Assembly (NCBI RefSeq): GCF_023674465.1
Contig: NZ_CP098400.1
Coordinates: 496,001-560,000 of the forward strand
Direction of reading: 5' to 3'
DNA: 64,000 nucleotides
DNA from: Xiashengella succiniciproducens
GTDB lineage: Bacteria; Bacteroidota; Bacteroidia; Bacteroidales; Marinilabiliaceae
Part shown: positions 17,555 through 26,595 of the stretch, piece by piece
Layout: each line of letters begins with the position of its first letter
Position numbering within the stretch: position 1 is the first letter of the stretch
Made by a program: the position numbers and the translations under genes
The notes under the pieces: generated by a model
What the model was told of the DNA's origin: nothing
Databases searched by the model: none
The model's input: the letters and a program-made list of their open reading frames with translations, nothing else

Positions 17555-18292
17555 ATGAGGATTAGCAACAAAACTGTTTTGGTGGTGTGCTGTCTTGCAT
17601 TTTCATTGTTTGCAGAAGTTACTGCACAGGATGTTAGGGTTGCAAGGCGTTCAGAAAATGACCCAACGCTATTTGATACCAAAAGAAGCATTGACGGCTA
17701 TTTTACAAAGGCCGGAAAAGGATCAGTAAGTCCGGATGAAGACGGCTTTATTCGCAGATGGCTTTTGCTTGAGCCTATAATGAAGGATATAAGGACAAAT
17801 ACTCTGTTTACAGATAGTTATATGCGCCAAACCTTTGATACTATTTATTTTAAGAATCAATTTACCGTAGTACCCAAGGATGGTCAAACGGTTAAGGTTG
17901 GCAAGGACAAGTTGGCCTGGCATGCTCTTGACAGCAAGTTGTTCAATGTAAAGCTATTCCGGTTTGCCTATGGGCTTAGCAAGCCTGAATATGGTGTACT
18001 TTTCTGGGCAGTAACAATTATCGATTGTCCTGAAGAAATCCAGAATGTAAGGATGTCTGTAGGTTCAAACTCAGCTTCAATGTGGTGGCTTAACGGCGAG
18101 GAAGCTGTATTTCTGTCAGGTGACAGGCGTATGGTTATGGACGATGTTATGTCTAAACGTCTTACTCTTAAAAAGGGAAGAAACATAGTAAGAGGTTCTG
18201 TAATCAACGGACCTGGTATGAGCGACTTCTGCGTCAGGTTCCTTGATGAGAACGGTCAGCCCATTAAGAACCTGAAGATAAGTGTTGAATAA
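17555..18292 (+). CDS. Secreted protein of unknown function, glycan-locus type
   Basis: A 245-residue protein with a signal peptide of about 24 residues ending VTAQ, so it is exported and not lipidated. I do not recognise a catalytic family. The first half (EDGFIRRWLLLEPI) and second half (VRMSVGSNSASMWWLNGEEA, then LTLKKGRNIVRGSVINGPGM) read like jelly-roll, galactose-binding-type beta modules of the kind attached to glycoside hydrolases. It is 27 bases ahead of a GH43 gene and surely co-transcribed, so a glycan-binding or accessory role is inferred. Confidence 0.75.
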   Translation: MRISNKTVLVVCCLAFSLFAEVTAQDVRVARRSENDPTLFDTKRSIDGYFTKAGKGSVSPDEDGFIRRWLLLEPIMKDIRTNTLFTDSYMRQTFDTIYFKNQFTVVPKDGQTVKVGKDKLAWHALDSKLFNVKLFRFAYGLSKPEYGVLFWAVTIIDCPEEIQNVRMSVGSNSASMWWLNGEEAVFLSGDRRMVMDDVMSKRLTLKKGRNIVRGSVINGPGMSDFCVRFLDENGQPIKNLKISVE

Positions 18293-18319
18293 GGGATTAA
18301 CTCAAAAAATTAAAGTCAG

Positions 18320-19765
18320 ATGAAAAGATATATTATATCGGCTATATCGGCCATTTCTTTGTCGGTTGTTTGCTCTCAGGTACAGGCCCAGGTCGGAAGA
18401 CCATTTATCCATGACCCATCTACTATTGCTGAATGCGATGGTAAGTACTATACTTTTGGTACCGGTGGTGGAGGTTTGATCTCAGAAGATGGTTGGGCCT
18501 GGTACGGTGGCGCTGAACGTCCCGGTAGAGGTGCGGCTCCTGATGTAATTAAAATTGGAGATCGTTATCTTGTTGCATACAGTGCAACAGGTGGTGGTTT
18601 GGGTGGAGGTCACAATGGTCGTGTATTGACTATGTGGAACAAGACTCTGGATCCTAAATCTCCTGATTTCGAATTTACCGAAGCAGTAGTGGTTGCCGAA
18701 TCAGACGGTATTGAAGATAATGACGCTATTGACGCAGGTCTTCTGCTAGATCCTACAACTGGTCGTCTGTGGTGTTCGTATGGAACATACTTTGGTTTTA
18801 TACGCATCGTTGAACTGGATCCCGAAACAGGTAAACGCGTTGAAGGCAACGAAGCTATAGATGTTGCTATTGACTGCGAAGCTACCGACCTTGAATACAG
18901 GGATGGATGGTATTACCTGTTTGGAACACATGGAACCTGCTGTGATGGATCCAACTCTACCTATAATATTGTTGTGGGTCGCTCAAGAAATGTAACTGGT
19001 CCTTATGTTGACCACCTGGGAAGAGACATGATGAGAGGTGGAGCCAAGATGGTTATCGGTGGTAGTGACAGACTTATTGGTGCTGGTCACTTTGGTCGTT
19101 TTATCGAAGAAGAAGGTGTTGAAAAGATGTCTTTGCACTATGAAGCTGACCTTGATCAGGGTGGTTACAGTGTACTTGCTATCCGTCCACTGATTTGGAA
19201 GGATGGATGGCCAATAGGTGGTGAACTCTTCAAAGACGGTACTTATAAAATCGAATCTGAAAGAAGGGGTTATGGCCTCGAATTGGCTGTTGATTTTGTT
19301 CGTATGCCCCGTGCTGCAAGAGGATTCTTTAATATGGATGAAAATACTCCGGTTGAACCTGTTGCTGCCCAGAAACTGGATGATGTAATTGGCACATGGC
19401 CTGAAGGTGAAATTAGCGTTAGAATTGGCGACTACATCGGAAGACCACACCAAAAATGGTCTGTCGTTGCAGTTCCTGAAGCTGGTGGTACTCTTGCCGG
19501 TCCTTACTTCAAGATTGTTATTGAAGGAACAAACAGGGCTCTTGCTGCTACAGCAGAGAAAGAGGTAACCACTGTACCTGAGTTTACTGGTGCTCCTGAA
19601 CAATTGTGGAGAATTGACCAGCTTACTGACGGAACTTTCAGGATTATGCCTAAGGCTGTTCCAGGTACTGATGAAAAACTGGCTCTTGTCTCAATTGCTG
19701 ACAGTACTCCAACTCTTGCTCCGTTTGATTTCAACAATGTAAACTGCAAGTGGAATTTTAAATAA
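18320..19765 (+). CDS. Secreted glycoside hydrolase family 43 protein with C-terminal lectin-like domain
   Basis: A 481-residue exported enzyme (signal peptide to about residue 24). The five-bladed propeller of GH43 carries the expected triad: Asp32 in FIHDPST (base), Asp138 in DAIDAG (pKa modulator) and Glu187 in DCEATDLEY (acid). GH43 enzymes mostly remove or cut L-arabinofuranosyl or xylosyl linkages. Residues about 365-481 look like a ricin-type beta-trefoil (HQKWSVV, EQLWRIDQ, CKWNF repeats). It forms a two-gene unit with the secreted protein upstream and is closed by a terminator. Substrate is not resolved. Confidence 0.87.
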   Translation: MKRYIISAISAISLSVVCSQVQAQVGRPFIHDPSTIAECDGKYYTFGTGGGGLISEDGWAWYGGAERPGRGAAPDVIKIGDRYLVAYSATGGGLGGGHNGRVLTMWNKTLDPKSPDFEFTEAVVVAESDGIEDNDAIDAGLLLDPTTGRLWCSYGTYFGFIRIVELDPETGKRVEGNEAIDVAIDCEATDLEYRDGWYYLFGTHGTCCDGSNSTYNIVVGRSRNVTGPYVDHLGRDMMRGGAKMVIGGSDRLIGAGHFGRFIEEEGVEKMSLHYEADLDQGGYSVLAIRPLIWKDGWPIGGELFKDGTYKIESERRGYGLELAVDFVRMPRAARGFFNMDENTPVEPVAAQKLDDVIGTWPEGEISVRIGDYIGRPHQKWSVVAVPEAGGTLAGPYFKIVIEGTNRALAATAEKEVTTVPEFTGAPEQLWRIDQLTDGTFRIMPKAVPGTDEKLALVSIADSTPTLAPFDFNNVNCKWNFK

Positions 19766-19791
19766 TTCTAATCAGAGTAATACAATAAAAG

Positions 19792-19825
19792 AAGGGGCTG
19801 CCAACCGGCAGCTCCTTCCTTTTTC
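19792..19825 (+). terminator. Rho-independent terminator after the GH43 gene
   Basis: AAGGGGCTGCC and GGCAGCTCCTT pair (one G:T) around AACC, followed by CCTTTTT. It also lies just beyond the end of the convergent SusC chimera and may serve both strands. Confidence 0.82.
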
Positions 19826-19832
19826 ATCCTCT

Positions 19833-20975
19833 TTAATCAAGGGTTACCCTGTCAACATAGTAACCATGTCCTACACAGAGGAATCCATCTTGAGCCTGTA
19901 TCAAATCTAACATTTCCTGAGTCAGGACCAGTTCTATTACTCCATCTCCCACCAGGTCAGTAGTCCCGGTTCCCGGCAATTGTGTCCACCATGCAGTGGT
20001 TGTTTGCATTTGCCAATATCCGGCATCCGGATTAAGAGAGTAATAGATATTTATTACAGTTCCAGGACTCATAGCGGCAAATACATCCTTGCCAATCAAA
20101 TTAAAGGTCTTATTGGGGTTGCCATCCTCATAATCCCAGGATACATAGTGATGCCCCTCAAAGAGTACAGTAACTGCTGTAAATGTTACATCCAAATCGG
20201 TGACCAGTTCACCATTGCTGTAAAAGTACAGAGCCTTGTTGTCAGCAGCTTTTCCAGTCAGTTTGTAAACACCTGGCTCGAGATCGGGGCTGATTGCAGA
20301 GATACCGTCTCCAAGGTCATAACCGCCGTAGGTGCCGGCACTACCGTAGTTGGTGTTATCCAGAGGTACTCCGTCTACTACATAGAGCGGTTGGTTGTTG
20401 CCAGTAATCTCAGTGTTACCCCTCAACAAGACTCGGGTAGATCCTGACGGACCTCCTGCAGTCTGGCTTACTACAAGGCCAGCCACACGACCTGCCATAG
20501 AATTGATTACATTGGTCTCCCTTGCCTTGGTAAAGGCCTCTCCCTGAACTTCCTCAAGTCCGTAACCGAGTGCTTTGCGATCTCTCCTGATACCCAGGGC
20601 TGTTACAACAACGTCGTCAAGTAATAGCACATCTTCTTCGAGTAAGATATTAAGTTGCGCTGAAGGATTAGTGATTGTAATTTCCTGGGTCTTGTATCCG
20701 ATGGCACTTACAACCAAGGTAGATCCTTCGGGAATGCTGATAGAGAAATTACCGTTAATGTCACTTACTGTTCCATTAGTCGGATTCCCCTTTTCAATAA
20801 GGTTAGCACCCGGAACTACACCAGTAGCATCTTTTACCGTTCCACTAACTTTTGAGTTAGTCTGAGCAAAGAAGATGCTCTCAGGAAGTGAAGCTTCCAG
20901 GGGGTGGGTACTCCCTAGCAGATAAAGAAACATTGTTCCAAGGAACAATCTCTTTTTAATATTGCTTACTTTCAT
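19833..20975 (-). pseudogene. SusC-type receptor N-terminus fused to the C-terminus of an unrelated surface protein
   Basis: A 380-residue open frame made of two unrelated pieces. Residues 1-231 are a SusC-family TonB receptor: signal peptide, carboxypeptidase-regulatory-like domain (about 42-115), and plug (DDVVVTALGIRRDRKALGYGL, ARETNVINSMAGRVAGLVVSQ, PLYVVDGVPLDN, GYDLGDGISAISPD). A normal SusC would then read on through the plug into a barrel of about 700 residues. Instead, near base 20285, the frame jumps to about 150 residues resembling the end of a glycan-binding surface protein, finishing GHGYYVDRVTLD. This looks like an in-frame deletion that removed the barrel, the SusD gene and most of a third gene. 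Transport is impossible; whether the chimera is expressed is unknown. Confidence 0.8.
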
Positions 20976-20990
20976 AGGTATTATTATTTG

Positions 20991-21824
20991 TTAGAGGTCA
21001 AACACTTTAATCCAATCAACATACATATAGGCCTTGCCATCATCTGGCAAGGCTGTGATTTCATCTATGTCCTGTATTCCAGGAAAATTACCTCCTACTG
21101 CAAGGTTGATTAGTGCATAATATTCATCCTTGAAATATTCTTGGCGGCCACTTACTGGACTGATGTCGAAACTTCTGATTTCTATTCCGTCAATGGTTAT
21201 AGTTAGCCTGTTTGCAGTCTTCTCTAAGGCATAAATATGATATTCTCCATCCAGAAGGCTATGGTCAAGCAGCTTGGCAAAGTACTCCTGGCGATGTGAT
21301 GTATAGTCTTCACCATAATGTATAGCAACGTTGACAAGACTTTCCGAAGTACCATTCAGGATGCCCTGCTTTTCACCCATTTCCAGAATATCAATCTCTC
21401 CGCAGGTGGGCCAGTTTTTACCATTGTCGCCCATCATCCAGAATGCGGGCCATAGACCATTGGCAGTTTTAGGGAGCTTGATGCTGGCTTCAATACGGCC
21501 AGTCCTGAAATTCATCTTGCCCTGACTGTTGACCCGACCTGAGTAAATGTTGTTGCCCTTGCGTTCGGCAGTAATAATGAGAACTGATTTACCCTGATCA
21601 GTACCAACAGAGACATTTTCGGGACGATATTCCTGTAATTCATTGTTTACCCAGCCCGGTTCATGTCTTTCTTTTGTCCATACCTTGTCATTGAAGGTCT
21701 CAAACTCATCAATGAATACCAGGTTGTCAGGCAGTTGTTCTTTGGGCTCCTCAATGTCCTGAGAACAGCCTGCCTGGTTGAAACAACACATTAGTAGCAA
21801 ACACGAGATAAGATTCCTACACAT
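20991..21824 (-). CDS. Glycoside hydrolase family 16 lipoprotein (beta-glucanase/laminarinase type)
   Basis: A 277-residue enzyme with a lipoprotein signal peptide (lipidated Cys20, then SQDIEE, an acidic surface-export-like stretch). The GH16 jelly roll contains the catalytic motif EIDILE, with Glu143 as nucleophile, Asp145, and Glu148 as acid/base, plus WPAFWMMG before it. The motif with an extra residue is the laminarinase form, so beta-1,3- or mixed-linked glucan is the likely substrate. It is the first gene of a minus-strand unit with the SusC chimera (15 bases apart) and lies downstream of repeats that look like a regulator's operator. The frame is intact. Confidence 0.9.
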   Translation of the reverse strand: MCRNLISCLLLMCCFNQAGCSQDIEEPKEQLPDNLVFIDEFETFNDKVWTKERHEPGWVNNELQEYRPENVSVGTDQGKSVLIITAERKGNNIYSGRVNSQGKMNFRTGRIEASIKLPKTANGLWPAFWMMGDNGKNWPTCGEIDILEMGEKQGILNGTSESLVNVAIHYGEDYTSHRQEYFAKLLDHSLLDGEYHIYALEKTANRLTITIDGIEIRSFDISPVSGRQEYFKDEYYALINLAVGGNFPGIQDIDEITALPDDGKAYMYVDWIKVFDL

Positions 21825-21880
21825 TGAATTAGTTTTTGGGTTTAATTTTATTCAAATATGCAAAGAGCTGTTAAGAGACG

Positions 21881-21936
21881 GGTTTGATTTCTGACAAAGA
21901 AGGTTTGAAATCTGACATTTTTATTGTCTGTCAGAT
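21881..21936 (-). promoter_or_regulatory. Direct and inverted repeats upstream of the GH16 gene, putative operator
   Basis: Two near-identical 16-base units, GGTTTGATTTCTGACA (21881) and GGTTTGAAATCTGACA (21902), are spaced 21 bases apart, i.e. two helical turns. A third, inverted half-site TGTCAGAT (21929-21936) pairs with ATCTGACA at 21910-21917. They lie 57-112 bases upstream of the GH16 start, between it and the broken hybrid regulator, whose AraC-type domain would be the natural binder. Confidence 0.6.
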
Positions 21937-21958
21937 GGCTGTGGCAGGAAAGTGAGGC

Positions 21959-24202
21959 TTAGTCGGGATGCTGAAACTTACTGGGCTGCACGCCGAAAGT
22001 CTTTTTGAAAAGTGAACTGAAGTACTTGCTGTTTGCAAAACCGCTCTGTATAGATGCATCGCTAACACTGTATCCATTTTTTAACAGTTCGGCAGCGTTT
22101 TGAAGCCTGATTAGTCGGATGAATTCCTGGGGTGCTTTACCGGTAAGAGATTTCAGCCGGCTAAAAAACAGCGTCCTGCTCATTGCCATCTCCTGGCAAA
22201 GTTCGTCTACCCCAAATTCACTATCGCTTCTTCTCCGTTTGCAACATCGACAACCTTGTAATCAGGGCTAAATGTATGCTTCAGATAGTAACGCAGGGCA
22301 TCATTGTCTTCGACAATTAGTATGCAGTCTTTGTTTAACTCATTATCTTCTGCTAAGGTCCTGGTCCTTAAGGGGGCACTTATTGGAACTGAGATCTTAG
22401 GTTTCAACGGGTCGGTCAGTGACCTGGGTGAAGTATCCCGGGTTTCAAAACTGCGAGCCAGAGTAATCGTAAAACTGGTTCCCTTGTTTTCTTCCGACTG
22501 ATAAGACAATTTACCCTGCATTGATTTTACGATACGGTGAACCTGCAAGAGGCCAAACCCGCTCCCTTTTTCCTGTGAGCTTTGGGCATTCTCGGCTCTG
22601 AAGACTTCTTTGAAAAGATATTTACGATCCTTCTTAGGGATGCCAATACCAGTATCCTTAACCGTAATGTTTGCCTTTTGTCTGTTTGCTGTCAGGACTA
22701 GAGACACTTCACCACCCGACAAGGTGTATTTACAGGCGTTGGATATCAGATTGTCCAGCAATATGCTTATCAGCCCGGATAAATATATCTTCTGCAGGCA
22801 GTTCCAGTTTCAGTTGAACCTGTTTTTTGTCGCAATAGGACTGGAAATCAATCAACTCCTCGGCCAATACCTTGTTTAGGTTTATGTTGGTCAGATTTAA
22901 TCCGCCACCTTCGGTTCCCAGCCATACGGTGCCATCGTCATTAAAGAGCATTGATACGATGTAAGCACTTGCATTCTTATGATAAAACTCTGTGAAGGAC
23001 GCATAGTTCTTCAGTGTGTCATTGACTTTGTCAATAATATAAAACCCATTTACAGTTGCAACGCTAACAGTTCCGTTGGCTAAGGTCTCAATTGAATGCA
23101 CCCATTTAATATCATAGGTCTTTTTTCTCCTGCCATTTTTGTCGACGAGCACCAAAGGTCCGTTATGGCCTCCGACCCAAATATCCCCATCCTTATCCCT
23201 GGTTATTGAAAATACATAGTTTGTTGTCAGAATATTAGCTTCCTGACTGAGATGGCGTATCTCCTTCCCGTCGGCGTTTAGCAAGAAGACCCCGTTGCCA
23301 TAGGTTCCAGCCCAGATGCTGCCATTTTCGCCATTGCAGAAGGTTACAACCACAGAGCCTTTCAGGCGGTGGGTCCACTCATTCTGTTTGGAATTATATA
23401 TGCTGATTCCATCGTCGGTGGCAAACCACAGCCTGCCGTCACTATTTTCAGCAATAGCGTTGATATTGTTGTTTGCAATGGATTGGCTATTGCCCTTTTC
23501 ATGTTTCAGGATCTGTGTTTGATAGTCGGGAAGGATTGCAACAGAGACCCCACCTGAATAACTGCCAATCCAGATATTGCCCTGGACATCAGTCTTCAAT
23601 GCATATATGCCATTGCCCCGCAGGTAGATGTCGGTACTGTCGTCTGTACTCATAAGGAGCCTGGCTTCCTTTGAGTCCTTGCCGATGCTATAGACCCCAC
23701 CTCCGTCAACCCCAAGCAGGAAGGTTTCATTATCATACCTGCAGATAGCCCGGATGGGATTTGAGAAGTTTGCATCCTGCCCCTTTATCGGGTATAGTGC
23801 GGTTTTGTGGAGATCCCATATCCACAGCCCTTCATTAAAAGTGCCAATCCAGAATTCATCGTGTTCGGCAGAATAACTAAAGATCCTTCCTGTATTGTCG
23901 AATGCCAGGATGCCTAAAGTATCGTCATAGATAAGGCGAAGACGGCGACCTGCCATGTCGCCGTAATGAAAGTTACCCGGTAGTACGTAATTTTTTACGA
24001 AGTTGCCATTATAACGGTCTATACCTGTTTTTGTGGCAATCCAGATAGCATGATGCTGGTCCTCGATAATTGAGAAAACTCGCTGACTGCTAAGGCCTTC
24101 TGTTTAGCCAAGATGTTTGATGTCAAACATCTTGTTGCTTAACTCGGCTTTAGCAGTAAATACTGAAATAACTACTCCAAGAATACAATACAGAATCTTC
24201 AC
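21959..24202 (-). pseudogene. Hybrid two-component system regulator (HTCS), broken by stop, frameshifts and deletions
   Basis: Remnant of a one-protein sensor kinase/response regulator that controls glycan-utilisation loci. Reading from a GTG at 24202: a signal peptide, then an in-frame TAA (24104-24106) in the family start HLG-TEGLSSQRVFSI. Next come the two-bladed-propeller sensor repeats (to about 22890), which jump straight into the post-phosphoacceptor kinase segment, so the Y_Y_Y domain, transmembrane helix and the phospho-histidine helix are gone. A frameshift near 22750 separates this from the ATPase domain (LDNLISNACKYTL, GSGFGLLQV). The receiver (ILIVEDNDALRYYL) breaks off after NGEEAI and is joined out of frame to the AraC-type helix-turn-helix (21959-22189). 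About 2.2 kb remains of an expected 4 kb. Confidence 0.88.
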
Positions 24203-24510
24203 CGGTCATTGTTTCTAGTGGATTGAAGATAGTAAAAGTTCTCGTTTTTTCGCTATTTGAACTAAGTTTAAGACCTCTTTTGGTAATCAATGTGTTAACT
24301 TGCTAGCTGGCTCGGGTCAGACAGAGATCACAAAGGGGAGTAATAGAAGTAAAAACTGTAGTTCATAGGCAATTAAAAGCCGGAAGACAGAAAAAATTCC
24401 TCAAAAATCAGTCTTTTAGTTTTTTTTTGATTGCAAAACGATATATATTTGCACACTGATTTTTGAATATAGGCATTTAATTAACTGATAATTAATTAAT
24501 TTAATAAGCA
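24203..24510. other. Intergenic region upstream of the HU gene, with -7 promoter element
   Basis: About 308 bases without a gene between the divergent HTCS remnant and HU. TATATTTG at 24444-24451 matches the TAnnTTTG -7 consensus and is preceded by a T-run containing TTTG. It would drive the HU gene with a leader of about 55 bases. Nothing else recognised. Confidence 0.5.
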
Positions 24511-24795
24511 ATGACAAAGGCTGATGTTGTAAACGAGATTTCGAAAAATACTGGAATTGAAAAAGTTACGGTACAAAAGACCGTGGAAGCTTTTATGGAA
24601 ACTGTGAAGGCAAACCTGGTAAAAGGTAACAACGTTTATCTCAGGGGTTTCGGTAGTTTCGTGATTAAGCGCAGAGCAGAAAAGACTGCAAGGAATATTT
24701 CAAGGAACACAACCATTATTATTCCTGCACACAATATCCCATCATTTAAACCTTCCAAGAGCTTTGTTAGCAAGGTTAAGGATACTAAGAAATAA
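24511..24795 (+). CDS. HU-family DNA-binding protein
   Basis: A 94-residue histone-like protein that bends and compacts DNA as a dimer. The family core is seen from MTKADVVNEISKNTGIEK through the beta-arm region (GFGSFVIKRRAEKTARNISRNTTIIIPAHNIPSFKPSK). The order HU, small basic protein, RNase G is a conserved Bacteroidota neighbourhood. Confidence 0.95.
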   Translation: MTKADVVNEISKNTGIEKVTVQKTVEAFMETVKANLVKGNNVYLRGFGSFVIKRRAEKTARNISRNTTIIIPAHNIPSFKPSKSFVSKVKDTKK

Positions 24796-24817
24796 TTAAT
24801 TCATAAATAGTACTACC

Positions 24818-24907
24818 ATGCCAAGTGGAAAAAAGAGGAAAAGGCATAAAATGGCCACCCACAAAAGGAAAAAAAGATTAAGAAAGAATAGACATAAAAA
24901 GAAATAG
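24818..24907 (+). CDS. 29-residue basic AURKAIP1/COX24-type (mS38-like) protein
   Basis: A very small gene: ATG at 24818 and TAG at 24905-24907. The peptide begins MPSGKKRKRHKMATHKRKKR and is more than half Lys, Arg and His. It matches the short AURKAIP1/COX24-domain proteins annotated in Bacteroidota, related to mitochondrial ribosomal protein mS38, so a ribosomal role is likely. It lies 22 bases after HU and ahead of a terminator, so it is co-transcribed with HU. Confidence 0.8.
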   Translation: MPSGKKRKRHKMATHKRKKRLRKNRHKKK

Positions 24908-24935
24908 TCGTCTGTTCTGAAGTTAAGGTATTGAG

Positions 24936-24969
24936 AGAACAAACAGAGTTTTCTTCTGTTTGTTCTTTT
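24936..24969 (+). terminator. Rho-independent terminator between the small basic protein and RNase G
   Basis: AGAACAAACAGA and TCTGTTTGTTCT form a perfect 12-bp stem around a 7-base loop and run into T4. It ends the HU transcript. Confidence 0.85.
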
Positions 24970-25022
24970 ACTTTGAAAGAGAAACGTTCTTTGAAATTTG
25001 AACTAATCAAAACTGTAGTTTA

Positions 25023-26576
25023 GTGAGTGCAGAACTATTCGTAGATGTCACTCCTAAAGAACTTACTATTGCATTGCTCGAAAACAAGAGATTGGTCGAG
25101 CTGAGAAAAGAGCTTAGTAATGTTCAATTTGCAGTAGGCGATATTTATTTGGGCAGGGTGAAGAAGATCATGCCCGGATTGAATGCTGCGTTTATTGATG
25201 TAGGCTACGAAAAAGATGCTTTTTTGCATTATCTCGATCTTGGACCACAGGTTCGGAGCCTCCAGAAATACGTAACAATGATTGCCTCCGGCAAAAAAGG
25301 AGTGCCTGCCTTGCATAAACTAAAACCGGAAAGTGACATCAATAAAAACGGTACGATCTCGGAGGTTTTGTCGGTAGGACAGGAGGTCCTTGTGCAAATA
25401 GCCAAGGAGCCAATATCAACCAAAGGACCACGGTTGACCTCTGAAATTTCCATTGCTGGCCGTAACCTGATACTAATACCTTTCTCTGATAAGGTTTCAA
25501 TCAGCCAGAAGATTGTACAGAATGAGGAACGTAACCGTCTGAAAAGACTGCTATTAAGCATTAAGCCAAAGGGCTATGGAGTAATAGTCAGAACTGTAGC
25601 TGAAGGTAAGCGTGTGGCTGAACTTGATAAGGAGCTGCGTACTCTTGTCAAACGTTGGGAAGAGTCAGTAGTAAACTTAAAAGACACAAAAGCTCCCGGG
25701 TTGATTATGGGTGAGATTGGCCGTACTACAGCCTTCCTAAGAGACCTGTTTAATCCATCCTTTCAGTCGATATACGTCAATGATGACAAGGTTTTTAAAG
25801 AAATGAAAGACTACGTGGGGCTTATAGCTCCCGGTCGTGAAAAGATTGTGAAACTCTTTGAAGGGTCAAGCCCGATGTTTGATCAGTTTGGTATAGAAAA
25901 GCAAATCAAGGCTTCTCTGGGCCGAACAGTCTCATTCAAAAGTGGTGCGTATCTGATAATAGAGCATACTGAAGCCCTTCATGCGATTGATGTCAACAGC
26001 GGAAACCGTTCCAAGTCTTCTTCAAGCCAGGAAAACAATGCTCTGGATGTAAATCTGGCAGCAACCGAAGAAATTGCCCGCCAATTGAGGTTGCGTGACA
26101 TGGGAGGGATTATTGTAATCGACTTTATTGATATGCAGGATCTGGATCATCGCCAGAAAGTCTATGAAAGGATGAAAGAGGTGATGGCCAATGACAGAAC
26201 CAAGCATAATATTCTGCCTTTGAGCAAATTTGGTCTGATGCAAATTACGCGTCAGCGGGTGCGACCCGAAATGCATATTGATACCGAAGAGAAATGTCCA
26301 TCCTGTCTGGGTACGGGTACTGTTTCACCCTCCATTCTGTTGACCGACAAGATTGAAAATGCTATCCGGTTAGTTAAGCAAGAGCAAAAAGTTAGAAAAA
26401 TGACCCTGTGGGTACATCCTTATGTATATGCCTTTATCAAACAAGGATTCCCTTCGCTTGCACTTAAGTGGAAGTGGGAATTCGGATTCGGGCTTAGGAT
26501 TGTATCCTCCGCTTCTTTATCATTCTTAGAGTTCAAGATCGAAACCGATAATAAAGAAAAGAGGTTGTCCAATTAA
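25023..26576 (+). CDS. rng: Ribonuclease E/G family endoribonuclease
   Basis: A 517-residue RNase G-type enzyme for rRNA maturation and mRNA decay. It begins at GTG (MSAELFVDVTPKELTIALLE), the start shared by the family. An S1 RNA-binding domain spans about 35-130. The metal-binding catalytic aspartates are in LHAIDVNSG and IVIDFIDM, and the zinc-link cysteines in CPSCLGTG. It lacks the long C-terminal scaffold of RNase E. The last codons (KRLSN and stop) lie inside the first 16 bases of the IS1182 element, so the natural C-terminus may have been altered by the insertion. Confidence 0.95.
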   Translation: MSAELFVDVTPKELTIALLENKRLVELRKELSNVQFAVGDIYLGRVKKIMPGLNAAFIDVGYEKDAFLHYLDLGPQVRSLQKYVTMIASGKKGVPALHKLKPESDINKNGTISEVLSVGQEVLVQIAKEPISTKGPRLTSEISIAGRNLILIPFSDKVSISQKIVQNEERNRLKRLLLSIKPKGYGVIVRTVAEGKRVAELDKELRTLVKRWEESVVNLKDTKAPGLIMGEIGRTTAFLRDLFNPSFQSIYVNDDKVFKEMKDYVGLIAPGREKIVKLFEGSSPMFDQFGIEKQIKASLGRTVSFKSGAYLIIEHTEALHAIDVNSGNRSKSSSSQENNALDVNLAATEEIARQLRLRDMGGIIVIDFIDMQDLDHRQKVYERMKEVMANDRTKHNILPLSKFGLMQITRQRVRPEMHIDTEEKCPSCLGTGTVSPSILLTDKIENAIRLVKQEQKVRKMTLWVHPYVYAFIKQGFPSLALKWKWEFGFGLRIVSSASLSFLEFKIETDNKEKRLSN

Positions 26577-26590
26577 GGGCAACCTCTTTT
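26561..26590 (+). terminator. Hairpin with T-run at the rng end / IS1182 left end
   Basis: GAGGTTGTCC and GGGCAACCTC pair (one G:T) around AATTAA and are followed by T5, making a good terminator for rng. The same bases align with the hairpin at the far end of the element (28341-28369), so this may be the IS end acting as terminator. Confidence 0.7.
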
Positions 26591-26595
26591 TCAAT

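Noticed and set aside
18983-19603. 206-residue minus-strand ORF inside the GH43 gene
   Set aside because: Antisense shadow of a clear secreted enzyme; no start signal or family resemblance.
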